Positions 10,599 through 20,452 of a DNA stretch of 64,000 nt are shown here, in pieces. Positions within the stretch are counted from its first letter, which is position 1; every line of letters starts with the position of its first letter. The notes beneath the pieces were generated by a model. The model did not search any database and was not told the origin of the DNA. It was given only the letters and a program-made list of their open reading frames with translations. This stretch comes from Marinomonas sp. THO17 (lineage in GTDB: Bacteria; Pseudomonadota; Gammaproteobacteria; Pseudomonadales; Marinomonadaceae). The position numbers were made by a program, and so were the translations under genes. Location: NCBI RefSeq assembly GCF_040436405.1, contig NZ_AP031575.1, forward strand, positions 3,723,501 to 3,787,500, written 5' to 3'.

Positions 10599-11038
10599 TT
10601 CTATTTCAACCCTTTTAAATAGTCTAAGGAAGATGCGATGTCGTCTACATAGATTTTGGGGGGTAGAGCATGTTGTTAAGTCATGATTTGTTCATACCTT
10701 CCATAATTACTAAACAAATAATCAACCCATCAGAAACCGTCTTCTGCATGTCAAGTTGTCTGCAAGACCTAAACAGCACGGCTAAACTCTTTATTTTTTG
10801 TGGCGTTTCTTACCAACCGGTTCGATATTGCACGACGAAATTTGCCTCGAATAATAGCGAGACATTCTCGTACTGGCCCTTACCCTATTTAAGATTAGCA
10901 AGGCAGAAGTCGTTGTCATTGTTAGTAGACTTATTCACGCCTTCCTTAAGCATAGTCTAAGTCTCAATTAGTGAGTGTATTTTCTTGATAAATTTCGATT
11001 TTATGCCAAACCTTACGTTTTTCTTGTTCGATTCCAGT
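10599..11038. other. Intergenic region, no gene supported
   Basis: About 440 bases between the 3' end of an MCP gene and the start of the glycogen operon, both on the minus strand. It should hold the promoter of the glycogen operon in its left part. A 96-codon plus-strand ORF (10670-10960) lacks a ribosome site and has unusual composition, so it is not called. No terminator, repeat or RNA gene is evident. Confidence 0.4.
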
Positions 11039-12646
11039 TTAGATGCTGAACTGATGTACCAATTGTCGTAATTGAGTGGCGCAGGCTTGTAAGCTGTTTA
11101 CCGAGCTTTGAATGTCACTGGAGTTATTGTTGTTTTCCTGACAAATAACGGCGATGTCGCCCAGCGCATGATGCACGGTTTGCGATGAATCGTGTTGCTT
11201 ATTAGCAGATTCACTAATCTGACTGTTGAGCTTGGAAATAGCATTTACGCCATCGGCAATCTCTGAAAAGGCTTGTCCAGCTTGTTGGGTTTGGTTGGCC
11301 CCCTGATTGGCGGTACTTTGCGCTGACTCCATCACGCCTACAGCCGTATCGGTTTGTTGTGTTAAGCGATCAATCAAGCCGCCAATCTCCGTCGCCGCGA
11401 GTTGCGATCTTTGCGCCAAATGGCGTACTTCGTCCGCCACTACAGCAAAGCCACGTCCTTGTTCCCCTGCGCGGGCGGCTTCAATGGCAGCGTTGAGGGC
11501 CAGCAAGTTGGTTTGTTCTGCCACTTCAGAAATGATGCCCAAACGTTCATGAATGTGACTGACTTCCTCGCGTAGTGTTTGAATTTGTTGCGCGGCTTGT
11601 CCTACTTCTTGTGACAATCTTTGAATGTCCATATTGGCCTTATTCATCACCCCCAACCCTTGTTGCGAATGCTGACCTAATTCGGCGGTTTTATGATTGG
11701 CTTGTTCGGCGATACCAAGGGCTTCTTCTACGGACAAGAGAACGCCTTGCATCAATTCGGTGGCCTGGTCCGTATTGGATAACTGACGTGCTACCCCTTC
11801 CACTGTTTTGGTTGTTGAGGAATTGGTTTGTTCTACAATACCGTCTAGGGTTTCACTGGAGTGGGTGACGTTGCGTACTATGCTTTGAAAATCGTTCATC
11901 ATGCTATTAAACGCCGTTGCCATCGCCCCCATTTCGTCTTTACCACTGAACTCCACGCGCTGAGTCAAATCGCCAGAGTGTTGGACCGATGTCATGGTGT
12001 TGCACAAGCTGGTTACCCGTGTGGTGACCAGATGAATAATAAATAAGGCGGTGCCACCAACGACTAAGGTTAGAATGCCCACCAAGATCGCATAATCCAC
12101 CAAAGCTATCATAAAAAAATGTCTGACTTCATCCATTGAACTTGTGGTCACCACAGTAAGTTGTAGTGGGCTAAATGATAAGGCGCTGGCAATCATGCGA
12201 TGGGTTTTGCCTTGTTGATCTTGATAGTCGAATTCCAGTCCTTGGTAGTGGCCGTTTTTAGCCTGACTGTTTTGTAAAGCTTGCAAAAGAGAGCGGGGCG
12301 CCTGTTGCGAGTGATAATGGTTTGGGGCATTGAGCAAGGTTTGATTATTATCCAACACCCAAACACTTTGATCTTCTCCGTAGTGGAAATCGCTTAACAG
12401 GGTTAGAGCCTGTTCTAGTACTTGTTGAGTTGAAAGCGTCTGATCATCTTGTTGATGGTAAAAGCTGGATAAAGACGTGTTCACTATGTCTAAGATATCA
12501 GCAGTACGCTCTTTTCTAGCGTCCACATGGCTGTAGAAAAGCGAGGATAGGGAAACCAGAATCAGTGCAGCTGTACCCAGAGACATTAAGGCTATGATGG
12601 CCCAGAGTTTATAGCGGATTTTTATATCATTAATTCGGTTCAGCAT
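11039..12646 (-). CDS. Methyl-accepting chemotaxis protein with periplasmic Cache domain
   Basis: A 535-residue classical transmembrane chemoreceptor. TM1 is at about 12-33, followed by a periplasmic region of about 145 residues with single-Cache features ([31 protein letters not shown]) and TM2 at about 180-205. A HAMP linker follows ([20 protein letters not shown]), then the MA signalling domain with the tip [20 protein letters not shown] and [15 protein letters not shown]. The ligand is not predictable; single-Cache domains often bind small organic acids. It is transcribed alone, with the start at ATG 12646. Confidence 0.9.
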   Translation of the reverse strand: MLNRINDIKIRYKLWAIIALMSLGTAALILVSLSSLFYSHVDARKERTADILDIVNTSLSSFYHQQDDQTLSTQQVLEQALTLLSDFHYGEDQSVWVLDNNQTLLNAPNHYHSQQAPRSLLQALQNSQAKNGHYQGLEFDYQDQQGKTHRMIASALSFSPLQLTVVTTSSMDEVRHFFMIALVDYAILVGILTLVVGGTALFIIHLVTTRVTSLCNTMTSVQHSGDLTQRVEFSGKDEMGAMATAFNSMMNDFQSIVRNVTHSSETLDGIVEQTNSSTTKTVEGVARQLSNTDQATELMQGVLLSVEEALGIAEQANHKTAELGQHSQQGLGVMNKANMDIQRLSQEVGQAAQQIQTLREEVSHIHERLGIISEVAEQTNLLALNAAIEAARAGEQGRGFAVVADEVRHLAQRSQLAATEIGGLIDRLTQQTDTAVGVMESAQSTANQGANQTQQAGQAFSEIADGVNAISKLNSQISESANKQHDSSQTVHHALGDIAVICQENNNNSSDIQSSVNSLQACATQLRQLVHQFSI

Positions 12647-12820
12647 GGTTTACCTTCCCTAGGGTGATTATTATGTTGGTCTTTGGTTTCTTTGTCTCTC
12701 AACAGGTAAGATTAATTATTTTTATAATGAAAGCTACCTAGGTTTCATGAGCTAGGTCATGGTTTTTGTTGATAGTTAACGATATGGCCTCAATTTGAGC
12801 TAAACAGGGTAAAAATTATT

Positions 12821-13252
12821 GTGGAATATTGGGGTGTTTTTGCTGTGTCGTTTCTCTCGGCAACAGTATTGCCATTGGGCTCAGAAGCCTTACTGCTTTT
12901 TTATGCCGCACAAGCACAAACAAATCTTGGCGTCCTATGGTTTTGGGCCAGCCTTGGTAACAGTTTAGGCGCTTGTACAAATTGGTTTTTGGGCGCGTAT
13001 TTATTGAAATTTGCTCACCATAAGTGGTTTCCTGTGGGAGAAGAAAAGCGTTTATTGGCACAAAAGTACTTTAATCGCTATGGTGTTTGGAGTTTACTCT
13101 TTACTTGGCTACCCATTTTAGGCGATGGTATTGCCTTGGTCGCTGGAGTGTTGCGTACTTCCTTGTGGTATTTTGTTCCCTTGGTGGTGTTAGGCAAAGC
13201 AGGCCGTTACGCACTTTTATTGTGGGGCCAGCAGATGTTGTCGGGACAATAG
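12821..13252 (+). CDS. yqaA: YqaA family (DedA/SNARE-associated-like) inner membrane protein
   Basis: A 143-residue integral membrane protein of the YqaA branch of the DedA/VTT family. Hydrophobic segments lie near residues 5-25, 38-57 and 90-135. Family features are visible: LSATVLPLGSEALL near the N-terminus, LGNSLGACTNWFLG, and a C-terminal LGKAGRY. It starts at GTG 12821. Function in the family is membrane or lipid homeostasis and is poorly defined. The next gene (a SPOR lipoprotein) follows after 66 bases and could be co-transcribed. Confidence 0.8.
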   Translation: MEYWGVFAVSFLSATVLPLGSEALLLFYAAQAQTNLGVLWFWASLGNSLGACTNWFLGAYLLKFAHHKWFPVGEEKRLLAQKYFNRYGVWSLLFTWLPILGDGIALVAGVLRTSLWYFVPLVVLGKAGRYALLLWGQQMLSGQ

Positions 13253-13318
13253 CTTTTATTCTAGGATATGAGGCTGTACTCAAGAACATAATAATTTGTT
13301 TGGATGGAGAGAAGAGTC

Positions 13319-14080
13319 ATGGGAATCATAAAAAAGCTAATCGTGATCCAAATGGGTTTCGTTTTAGCAGCATGTTCATCAACGGGTGGATTAAACACCT
13401 TTATGACATACGAAGACCTGCAAAAAAAGGTAAAAGCGCACGATGAACAGTGGCAGGAAGCGCAAGTGAAACTGGATCGAATTGATGCTCTTGAGGCGGA
13501 AGTGGCGTCCCTAAAACAGGAAAGATTAGCGATGGAAGCTGCCAATGAAATGCCAGTGACGAGTCAGTCAACAGTGATTGCCGCGGATGACAGCATGGCG
13601 GCAACTAATGTCGCACCTATGGTAATGGAGAGCAGTGTCGCAGAAGAAACGCCAATGATGGACGCTACTGCCATGTCGGCAACAGAAACGTCATCCACGG
13701 ACAACATGGCGAGCGAATCTGCTGTCGCCCCCGCTCCTATCATGGCGGCTCCGTTAACCGCTAACACAATGACAGCCGATAAGACCATGCAAAAGCCTGT
13801 TGAACAAAAAATGTCGAATGACAGCTATGGCGTGCAATTAGCTGCCTATTCTAAGCGTGATGAAGCGATGCGTGGCTGGCAACTTCTGTTGGACAGAGAT
13901 CCCGTCTCTTACCAAGGTTTGCAGCCGAAAATTAATCAGAAAGAAGTGAAAGGCCGTACTATGTATCAGTTGAAAGTGGGCCCTTTTCTACAAAAATCTT
14001 TCAGTACGGATTTCTGTATGATGCTGAAGGAAAAAGGCAAAGACTGTATGGTCACTCAATTCAATGGTGAAGCTTTTTAA
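13319..14080 (+). CDS. SPOR-domain lipoprotein
   Basis: A protein of about 253 residues. The signal peptide ends in the lipobox VLAAC, so it should be an outer- or inner-membrane lipoprotein. A short coiled coil (about 25-70) is followed by a low-complexity Ala/Met/Ser/Thr linker and a C-terminal SPOR domain (about 170-250; SYGVQLAAYSKRDEAMRGWQ and QLKVGPF). SPOR domains bind denuded septal peptidoglycan, so a role in cell division or envelope is likely. ATG 13319 is chosen over ATG 13304 because GGAGAG lies eight bases before it and it gives a proper signal peptide. A strong terminator follows. Confidence 0.8.
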   Translation: MGIIKKLIVIQMGFVLAACSSTGGLNTFMTYEDLQKKVKAHDEQWQEAQVKLDRIDALEAEVASLKQERLAMEAANEMPVTSQSTVIAADDSMAATNVAPMVMESSVAEETPMMDATAMSATETSSTDNMASESAVAPAPIMAAPLTANTMTADKTMQKPVEQKMSNDSYGVQLAAYSKRDEAMRGWQLLLDRDPVSYQGLQPKINQKEVKGRTMYQLKVGPFLQKSFSTDFCMMLKEKGKDCMVTQFNGEAF

Positions 14081-14130
14081 ATCCGTCTAGAGCCTGATTT
14101 CAACGGCTTTGCTTAATGATTGTCGAGACG

Positions 14131-14170
14131 AAAAAATGGCTGCCTTCTTTATAAGAGGGCAGCCATTTTT
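14131..14170. terminator. Bidirectional hairpin terminator
   Basis: A 13-bp perfect stem (14132-14144 with 14158-14170) is flanked by A and T runs on the two sides. It lies between the convergent SPOR lipoprotein gene and the DUF945 gene, so it can end transcription from both. Confidence 0.8.
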
Positions 14171-14238
14171 GCATGCTAATGAGCACTTACTTTAGCCACT
14201 ATTTTAGTTACTTTTTTAGTCACTAAGGTCAAGACCTT

Positions 14239-15612
14239 TTACATAAGTGGGAAAGGGAAATTATTGATCTTACCCTGACCATCGGCGATTGAAATTTCCG
14301 TCATCAGCTTATCTTTTTCACGCTGAATCAAACCTTGTTTAATAAAGTTATTCAGCAGTATTTGTACCTGCTGTTTGACCTGTGGCGAATCTACTGTGGT
14401 GCGCATTTGCTGCGCTAAATAGCGTTCCCCTAAACTGGTTATTAGGCTTTCATCTGCTTGAAGATTACCATTTAGAATCAGATGCCATAACCAGAAGTTT
14501 TGATCCATTAACTGCTCAATACTAAGTGGTCCAGCCATGTCTTTTAAACGGCTGTTCACTGTCGCCTTGAAAGAGCCTTCTGCCAAGTGGCCACTTAGGT
14601 CTGTGATGTTTAGCTCAGGGTTGTGGGACAACAATTCTTCTATCTTGTCCGTGAAAAAGCCAATCAAAGCCAGGTTGATTTCTTCGGCAGAAGCATCGTC
14701 TTCAGACAAAAAGCTGTTTAAAAAGGTGTTGTAATCCAAAAAGAACTGATTGTTTAAATTGGTGATTTCAACAGCAAATGACAAGTTATCTGCGTTAAAT
14801 TCTGCGTTACTGACTTTATCCACAGAATAATGGTTGATGATTTTGCCTAGTTGACTGGTTTGATCGAGTAATGAAGATACTAAAACCTTTGCGCCTTGAA
14901 TGTTCAATTCAGTGGGCTTGTCCTGAGAACCCAGGGTGAGTTGCTCAAAACCAAAGGCGATATCTCCATCGTAAAGCCCGCCTGATGATAAAGCCTCAAC
15001 ACCGTTTCTAATATTAATGGTTAATTGAGTATTGGTTAGACTCATTTTCTCGTAGGGCTTGTCTAGATTGACCTGATTAACTTGGCTGCGATAATCGATA
15101 CCCTGATCAGTGAAGGCACCTTTGCCATGGTAGCCACTGAAGGTAAAGTTACCATCGGCCATATCGAAAGCAGGAATCTGATCAACCACGTCAATCTTGC
15201 CCGTTAAGTTCATGACCACAGACGCGTCATAGAAGGCTTGATCAGCGGGCCAGTTCAAGCTGTCGCGTAAGGTATCGCCAGCGTAATAGGCATGCAACTC
15301 AAATAAGCCCAGCAAGCCATTAGCAGACAGTAGTATGGGGCCGTAATGGGCGTCTAATATGAGATCCACTTCAATTTTCTTGCCAGATAGGGATGGCTCA
15401 ATGCTGGCCAAGTCATAGGCAAGATGAACGACTTTTTTTGAGGTAAACCAAGTATCTTCTAGTGATTCCATCGTCACTTGATAGCCAGGGGCAGTGTTTA
15501 AATTGGTGACCAGTTGCGAGACTTTTTCTTCGTAATTCGAGGCAATGAATTTGGGCGCAACAAGACAAGCTGCCAGTAATACAAAGACCAGTACAGCGAG
15601 GATTTTTTTCAC
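14239..15612 (-). CDS. DUF945 (YdgA-like) protein
   Basis: A 457-residue protein with an N-terminal membrane anchor or signal segment (about 3-24: ILAVLVFVLLAACLVAP) and a long beta-rich extracytoplasmic region. The opening with NYEEKVSQLV and the pattern of repeated strands match the DUF945/YdgA family of Gram-negative bacteria, whose molecular role is unknown. The first M is an ATG at 15612. It is a single gene pointing into the shared terminator at 14131-14170. Confidence 0.7.
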   Translation of the reverse strand: MKKILAVLVFVLLAACLVAPKFIASNYEEKVSQLVTNLNTAPGYQVTMESLEDTWFTSKKVVHLAYDLASIEPSLSGKKIEVDLILDAHYGPILLSANGLLGLFELHAYYAGDTLRDSLNWPADQAFYDASVVMNLTGKIDVVDQIPAFDMADGNFTFSGYHGKGAFTDQGIDYRSQVNQVNLDKPYEKMSLTNTQLTINIRNGVEALSSGGLYDGDIAFGFEQLTLGSQDKPTELNIQGAKVLVSSLLDQTSQLGKIINHYSVDKVSNAEFNADNLSFAVEITNLNNQFFLDYNTFLNSFLSEDDASAEEINLALIGFFTDKIEELLSHNPELNITDLSGHLAEGSFKATVNSRLKDMAGPLSIEQLMDQNFWLWHLILNGNLQADESLITSLGERYLAQQMRTTVDSPQVKQQVQILLNNFIKQGLIQREKDKLMTEISIADGQGKINNFPFPLM

Positions 15613-15682
15613 TGAAAATTCCTTTTACTAAGACATTGATCGGAATAGCAAATCATACCTTGCCAAGCAGACAAAATAAAAC

Positions 15683-17104
15683 TTAAATGATACCTAAAAA
15701 TTGCCACCAAAGCAGATTCAAAGGCAATAAGATTAAACAAGTCAGCATAAAAATGAGCAAACAGACCTTACTCACCGCGCTTATTGATAATCGCCCCAAT
15801 GCCATGGCAGTAATGAGAGGCGGCGCTTGATAAGGCAATAATACATTGGAAAAGGCCAATACTTGGCTCATCAGCACAGCGTGAGTGGATAAGCCTGTAA
15901 TCTCGGCTAAATGTTCTGCCATGGGCGTCATGATAGCGGGTACCCCGGTCAAATTGGTGACCACTGCCACGCAAGTGGATACGAAGGTAAGTAGACTAAT
16001 ATTCACAAACGCCGCCCCGCTTTCAAAGGGCACGGCACTGGTGAGTTTGTTTACCAAAATGTCTCCCAAACCGGAATAAGCGGTAATGGCACTCAAACCA
16101 ATCACACCTGCGGCAAAAAATAACGTGCCATACTGAATGTCTTTATCAATGCACTCTTTACTGGTTAAGCCTGACTTTGGCCATAAGCAGACAATGGCGG
16201 CAATCAAACCAATCCAACCGGGAGAAATATGGTGTATAGCATCGGTAAACCAGAAAGCAAAACAAACACACAAGACCCACAGCAAACTCTTTTCCAGCTT
16301 AGTCATGGTACTTTGTTGATCTATCTTAGTGAGATTTTTGTCTGGGTCTTGATCTGGAAATAGCCACAATATAATGCTGGTAATCAGTACCAGTTTGCCC
16401 AATCCGAGTACCGGGAAATGCAGGATGAGATATTGCCAATATGACACAGGTGAGTCGTACAAGGCTTCCAGCATACCAGCCAATAACATATTGGGCGCGT
16501 TGGCAGGTAAAATGGTAAAAGCCGGTAAAAAGGTGCCAAACGCCGCTGCTAATAACATGCCGGTACGACCATTAGCCTTTTCACCATAACCAAAATGGTC
16601 TGCTAAGCTGGCAACAATGGGAATAATGAGGACTACACGTCCTACACCAGATGGAATTAAGAAAGCCAACGCCATAGCAAACAAAGCAATTTTAATGATG
16701 GTGCCACGATAACTGTTACCCAGAATGCGTGTTAGTAAGAAGGTCGCCCTTTTATTTAATCCCGTGTGTTTAATGGCCGCGCCAAAAACCATTCCGCTGA
16801 ACAGGAGCCAAAAAGTCGAAGAGTGAAAACCAGCGAAGGTCACCTGATTTGGGGCCAATTGGGTTGCCGTGGTAAAGGCAAACAGCCCCAGTGCGGGTAA
16901 GTAAGCAGGAACAAGAGAAGTTGCCCATAAGGCGATACAAACAAAGAGAAGACCCGCGGTGAGACTTTGTTGCCAACTTAAATAGCCATGACTGATGGTC
17001 ACCAGTATCACCGTCGCCATGATAATGCCATACAGAGGCCATGATTGCTTCAGCCTTGTCTTTAAGCTGTTTTTCATGATAGAGGATTCTGTATTTTGCG
17101 ACAT
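15683..17104 (-). CDS. SLC13/DASS family anion:Na+ symporter
   Basis: About 473 residues with some 11-12 hydrophobic segments. The sequence resembles SLC13/DASS permeases, which import dicarboxylates, sulfate or other anions with sodium. Family-like segments include FHSSTFWLLFSGMVFGAAI in the first half and VVTNLTGVPAIMTPMAEHL in the second. ATG 17104 is preferred, with AGGA eight bases upstream; the frame is open to 17158 but without a ribosome site there. Substrate cannot be deduced. hemG lies upstream on the same strand with about 100 bases between. Confidence 0.78.
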   Translation of the reverse strand: MSQNTESSIMKNSLKTRLKQSWPLYGIIMATVILVTISHGYLSWQQSLTAGLLFVCIALWATSLVPAYLPALGLFAFTTATQLAPNQVTFAGFHSSTFWLLFSGMVFGAAIKHTGLNKRATFLLTRILGNSYRGTIIKIALFAMALAFLIPSGVGRVVLIIPIVASLADHFGYGEKANGRTGMLLAAAFGTFLPAFTILPANAPNMLLAGMLEALYDSPVSYWQYLILHFPVLGLGKLVLITSIILWLFPDQDPDKNLTKIDQQSTMTKLEKSLLWVLCVCFAFWFTDAIHHISPGWIGLIAAIVCLWPKSGLTSKECIDKDIQYGTLFFAAGVIGLSAITAYSGLGDILVNKLTSAVPFESGAAFVNISLLTFVSTCVAVVTNLTGVPAIMTPMAEHLAEITGLSTHAVLMSQVLAFSNVLLPYQAPPLITAMALGRLSISAVSKVCLLIFMLTCLILLPLNLLWWQFLGII

Positions 17105-17203
17105 AATAGACGTCCTGCACAAACGGTGTTGTGAAAAGCTTGTTTGATGTCTCGCCATGTTTTATGACCAAAGCGAGTCGGAGAGGGGCATTTGTTGTTG
17201 CGG

Positions 17204-17731
17204 TTACAACTGGCAAACCCCTTGTGCAAACTCATCGACTTTTTGCCAATCGGTAAAGTCTTGATCCGTTTTCGGATCGGTAGGGCCTTTGGTGACCCAC
17301 ATGATGAAACGAATCATATTTCGATCTAGAAAGCCGTATTGCTGATAATTCAGACGTCCGCCAAATACGCCTTTTAAAGACGGTTGCCAATCCAGTTCGG
17401 TGAGCAATTTAATAATATAGGGATTGGTGTCCGGCGTGCATTTTTCGGCTTTACGAGCCACCAAATTCACCGTGAAAAAAGCACTGGGTTTGTTTTCAAG
17501 TAGCCTTTTGTGCTGTCGGATAAAGTCCACCAAACCGGCTTGGTGCTTACCATAGCGAATACTGGCACCTATGACTATCTTGTCATGGGAGTTGAGTAGC
17601 GATTCTTCTACCTGATTCACTGGCAACAAGGTGACCTGATGGCCTTGTTGCTGCATCAAGGCTTGCATGCTTTGGCTGATTTTCAGCGTGTGACCGTCAG
17701 TGGTTGAGTATACAAATAAAATAGTCGCCAT
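17204..17731 (-). CDS. hemG: Menaquinone-dependent protoporphyrinogen IX dehydrogenase HemG
   Basis: A 175-residue flavodoxin-fold enzyme. The N-terminal FMN-phosphate loop (VYSTTDGHT, residues 7-15) is clear, as are IVIGASIRYGKHQ and the HemG-type insert FFTVNLVARKAEKCTPDTNPY. HemG oxidises protoporphyrinogen IX to protoporphyrin IX with menaquinone/ubiquinone as acceptor at the inner membrane. Length matches the E. coli enzyme. No other haem gene is nearby. Confidence 0.88.
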   Translation of the reverse strand: MATILFVYSTTDGHTLKISQSMQALMQQQGHQVTLLPVNQVEESLLNSHDKIVIGASIRYGKHQAGLVDFIRQHKRLLENKPSAFFTVNLVARKAEKCTPDTNPYIIKLLTELDWQPSLKGVFGGRLNYQQYGFLDRNMIRFIMWVTKGPTDPKTDQDFTDWQKVDEFAQGVCQL

Positions 17732-17826
17732 GTATCGTCAGAAATCTGCCTCAGTTACCTATGCATTTGCTGCCATGTTATAAACATTCCCTGATGGGCT
17801 GTCAAAGTGCTGTGTCAAATCTTTGG

Positions 17827-19698
17827 TTATTTTACTTTTCTTGTATCTTGCTGCTTGATGTCTTCCATAGCGGCTTGTAAGTGAGGATTCTTTTCTTCTA
17901 AGTATTCACGTAAACGTTGAATAAAGGCCTGATTTTCATGGAAAGGTACGCCAATTTTATGGGCATCGGCAACGTCAATCATAGAAACTTTATCGTGTTG
18001 AACAAACACATCAATCATTTTCTCAGCCTTATCCTGATCTATACCAAGAGCTTCAAAAGCCGAGCGCCCCATACGCAAACTGCTGTCATAGGTTTCACGA
18101 ATAATATCGCGACAACCATAAGACCAGAGGTCGTATACATGATTGTTATCAAAGGCCCGCGCTATGATATGAATGTGCGGATAGTGATGTGTCACATGTT
18201 TGACTAACTGAGTGACTTGCTCAGGATTGTCGATCGCAATGATGAAAACCTCGGCTTCTTCAATGCCAGCGGCTTCCAATAAATCGGGGCGCGTGGCATC
18301 TCCGAAATAATTTTTCACACCAAATTTCTCTAGTGCTGCTAGGCGTTTGGTACTGAAATCAATCACAGTAGAGTGGTAATTTGCCAAACGTAAAATAGTA
18401 TCAATGATGGTGCCGACGCGGCCTGAACCTGCGATCAAAATCTTATTGTCGTCTGGCATCTCATCGTATTGCTTGACGTTTTGGTCAGCGGCATAGGATG
18501 GTGCAATGATTTTATCGTAGAAAATAAAGAGCAAAGGCGTCAGCAGCATGGAAAGCGTGACGATGAGTAACAGCAAATTGGCAATATCTTCTGCAATCAC
18601 TCCATTGCTAACGGTAAAAGATAGCAGCACAAAACCAAATTCTCCGGCTTGTGCCAACCCCAGTGCAAATAGCCAGCGGTTGGAGCCACGAATCTTAAAA
18701 GCCCAGCCTAACAGCCAGAGTACAGAGGCTTTGAGTAAAATTAAACAAAGTGTCAGCCCACAAATGAGTAAAAACTGATCGGTTAAGAGGCCGAAATCAA
18801 TACCGGCACCTACCGTCATAAAAAAGAGTCCCAATAACAAGCCTTTAAAAGGCGCAATGTCACTTTCCAATTCATGTCGATAAGGTGAATTGGCTAACAC
18901 GACGCCAGCCAAAAAGGTTCCCAAAGCGGGCGATAAGCCAACCAAAGACATTAACAAGGTAGTAGCAACCACAAACATCAAGGCGGTCGCAGTAAATAAC
19001 TCGCGCAGTTGTGCCACAGCGATAAAGCGAAAGATGGGGGTGACCAAATAACTGCCGCCTATAATGATGCTGGCAATAGCGGCAATGATGACCAGCGGCA
19101 CTTGCCAAGAAGCCAAGCCTTCTAATAAGGCTGCGCCGTGGCTGGCGGTCTCAGTATCGCCAGAATGCGTTAAGTGTTGTAATTCGGGCAGGGTCAATAA
19201 CGGAATAATGGCCAGCATAGGAATGACCAGAATGTCTTGCGCCAGTAAGACGATAAAAGAGGATTGTCCACCATCAGATTTCATGAGACCTTTTTCGGTG
19301 AGAGATTGAATCACAATGGCAGTCGAGGACAAAGCCAATATCAAACCAATGGCGAGACTGCTTTGCCAAGGTAAATCAAACAGCATGGCCACGGCTGTTA
19401 TCAAGAAGGCACAGAATAGGACTTGCCCGCCACCTAAGCCAAATAGGCGCGCCTTCATCGACCATAATTTTTTCGGATGCAGCTCTAGCCCAACCAGAAA
19501 CAACATCAGCACCACACCTAACTCAGCAAAGTGTTGCAGTGACACTATGTCGACATGAAGTAAAGACAGCAGAGGACTAATCAAGATGCCGGCTAACAAA
19601 TAGCCCAGTACCGAACCCAGGCCCAAACGTGCTGCAATGGGGACGGAGATGATGCCCGCGATAAGAAAGATAAAAGTCAGTAGTAGGGCATCAGTCAT
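17827..19698 (-). CDS. Kef-type (CPA2) K+/H+ antiporter with RCK domain
   Basis: A 623-residue protein with an N-terminal Na+/H+-exchanger domain of about 12 membrane segments (1-380) and a cytoplasmic TrkA-N/RCK domain (about 410-530). The nucleotide-binding fold GSGRVG is followed by VIDF. It resembles the glutathione-gated KefB/KefC potassium efflux systems and related CPA2 proteins. Which of the two subtypes, and whether it is glutathione-gated, cannot be decided here. No KefF/KefG-type NAD(P)H quinone oxidoreductase subunit adjoins it. ATG 19698 start. Confidence 0.85.
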   Translation of the reverse strand: MTDALLLTFIFLIAGIISVPIAARLGLGSVLGYLLAGILISPLLSLLHVDIVSLQHFAELGVVLMLFLVGLELHPKKLWSMKARLFGLGGGQVLFCAFLITAVAMLFDLPWQSSLAIGLILALSSTAIVIQSLTEKGLMKSDGGQSSFIVLLAQDILVIPMLAIIPLLTLPELQHLTHSGDTETASHGAALLEGLASWQVPLVIIAAIASIIIGGSYLVTPIFRFIAVAQLRELFTATALMFVVATTLLMSLVGLSPALGTFLAGVVLANSPYRHELESDIAPFKGLLLGLFFMTVGAGIDFGLLTDQFLLICGLTLCLILLKASVLWLLGWAFKIRGSNRWLFALGLAQAGEFGFVLLSFTVSNGVIAEDIANLLLLIVTLSMLLTPLLFIFYDKIIAPSYAADQNVKQYDEMPDDNKILIAGSGRVGTIIDTILRLANYHSTVIDFSTKRLAALEKFGVKNYFGDATRPDLLEAAGIEEAEVFIIAIDNPEQVTQLVKHVTHHYPHIHIIARAFDNNHVYDLWSYGCRDIIRETYDSSLRMGRSAFEALGIDQDKAEKMIDVFVQHDKVSMIDVADAHKIGVPFHENQAFIQRLREYLEEKNPHLQAAMEDIKQQDTRKVK

Positions 19699-19922
19699 GG
19701 GAAATCCTAATCATTGCAATCACTAAGGTAGCTGGTCATAAAAGCTAGCTGGTCATAACTGGACTTTGCCATATTTTTTGCGTCTTTACATTGATTCGAC
19801 GGAAATTGTTACCGAGCCCATCAGTAAAAATAACCGATAAAAACAAGAAAAAAATGCTAGCAAAAATTCGAAAATTTAAATTTTTCATTTAAAAACAATT
19901 ATTTAGTTTCAGTTTAAAAAGT

Positions 19923-19938
19923 TGGCACAAGCTTCGCA
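19923..19938 (+). promoter_or_regulatory. Candidate sigma-54 (-24/-12) promoter
   Basis: The sequence TTGGCACAAGCTTCGC has the invariant GG (19924-19925) and GC (19936-19937) separated by exactly ten bases, close to the TTGGCAC-N5-TTGCA consensus. It lies about 105 bases upstream of the small lipoprotein gene, so transcription would begin near 19949. The rest of the 19699-20042 gap is A+T-rich and could hold enhancer sites. A sigma-54 activator gene lies just downstream of the lipoprotein. Confidence 0.6.
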
Positions 19939-20042
19939 ATATAGAGATTACAGCAAATCGGTCATGCATCGATTGCGACGAAAAGAGTTCCAATACAGCT
20001 AGTATCATGGTTCTTGGACGAGTAACTTAAATGGAGAAAATT

Positions 20043-20351
20043 ATGAAGATTAAACGCACACTTTTACATTCAGCATTGGTTTTGGTAACTGCCGGTACAT
20101 TGGTAGCGTGCGGTCAAGATTCAGAAGAAAAGAACAAGGTTGAAGATTCTTTATCACAAGCGGGAGACGCAATAGAACAAACCATTGACGATGCAGGTGA
20201 TGCTCTGAACAGTGCAGGTGAAAGTGTTAAAAGCACAATGGACGATGCAGGCGACAGTTTAGAAAATACGATGACAGATGCGGGCAACGCAGTGGAAGAT
20301 ACCTGCGAACAAGTAAAAGAGAAAATGGACAGTAAAGACACAGATTGCTAA
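20043..20351 (+). CDS. Small repeat-containing lipoprotein
   Basis: About 102 residues. The signal peptide ends in lipobox TLVAC. The mature part is very acidic and helical, with a repeated pattern in which DAGD/SAGE/DAGN recurs about every 11 residues (ALNSAGESVKSTMDDAGDSL), like amphipathic apolipoprotein-type 11-mers. A cysteine pair sits in the last 15 residues (DTCEQ and DTDC). ATG 20043 is chosen because GGAGA lies upstream; ATG 20031 lacks one. It is probably transcribed from the sigma-54-like promoter at 19923 and ends at the terminator at 20361. Function unknown. Confidence 0.75.
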   Translation: MKIKRTLLHSALVLVTAGTLVACGQDSEEKNKVEDSLSQAGDAIEQTIDDAGDALNSAGESVKSTMDDAGDSLENTMTDAGNAVEDTCEQVKEKMDSKDTDC

Positions 20352-20360
20352 GGATAAAAG

Positions 20361-20391
20361 GAAAAGAGCTCGTATGAGCTCTTTTCTGTTT
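20361..20391 (+). terminator. Rho-independent terminator of the small lipoprotein gene
   Basis: AAAAGAGCTC (20362-20371) pairs with GAGCTCTTTT (20376-20385) across a short loop and is followed by ctgtttt. It also sits downstream of the convergent sigma-54 activator gene. Confidence 0.75.
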
Positions 20392-20452
20392 TAACTAGAT
20401 GATCTGATGAACTGTTACTTTGGTTTGTTGATTTAAGCAAAAAACACCAATG

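Noticed and set aside
10670-10960. 96-codon ORF in the gap before the glycogen operon
   Set aside because: No ribosome site and composition unlike the neighbours; Ser/Ile/Cys-rich with no recognisable pattern.
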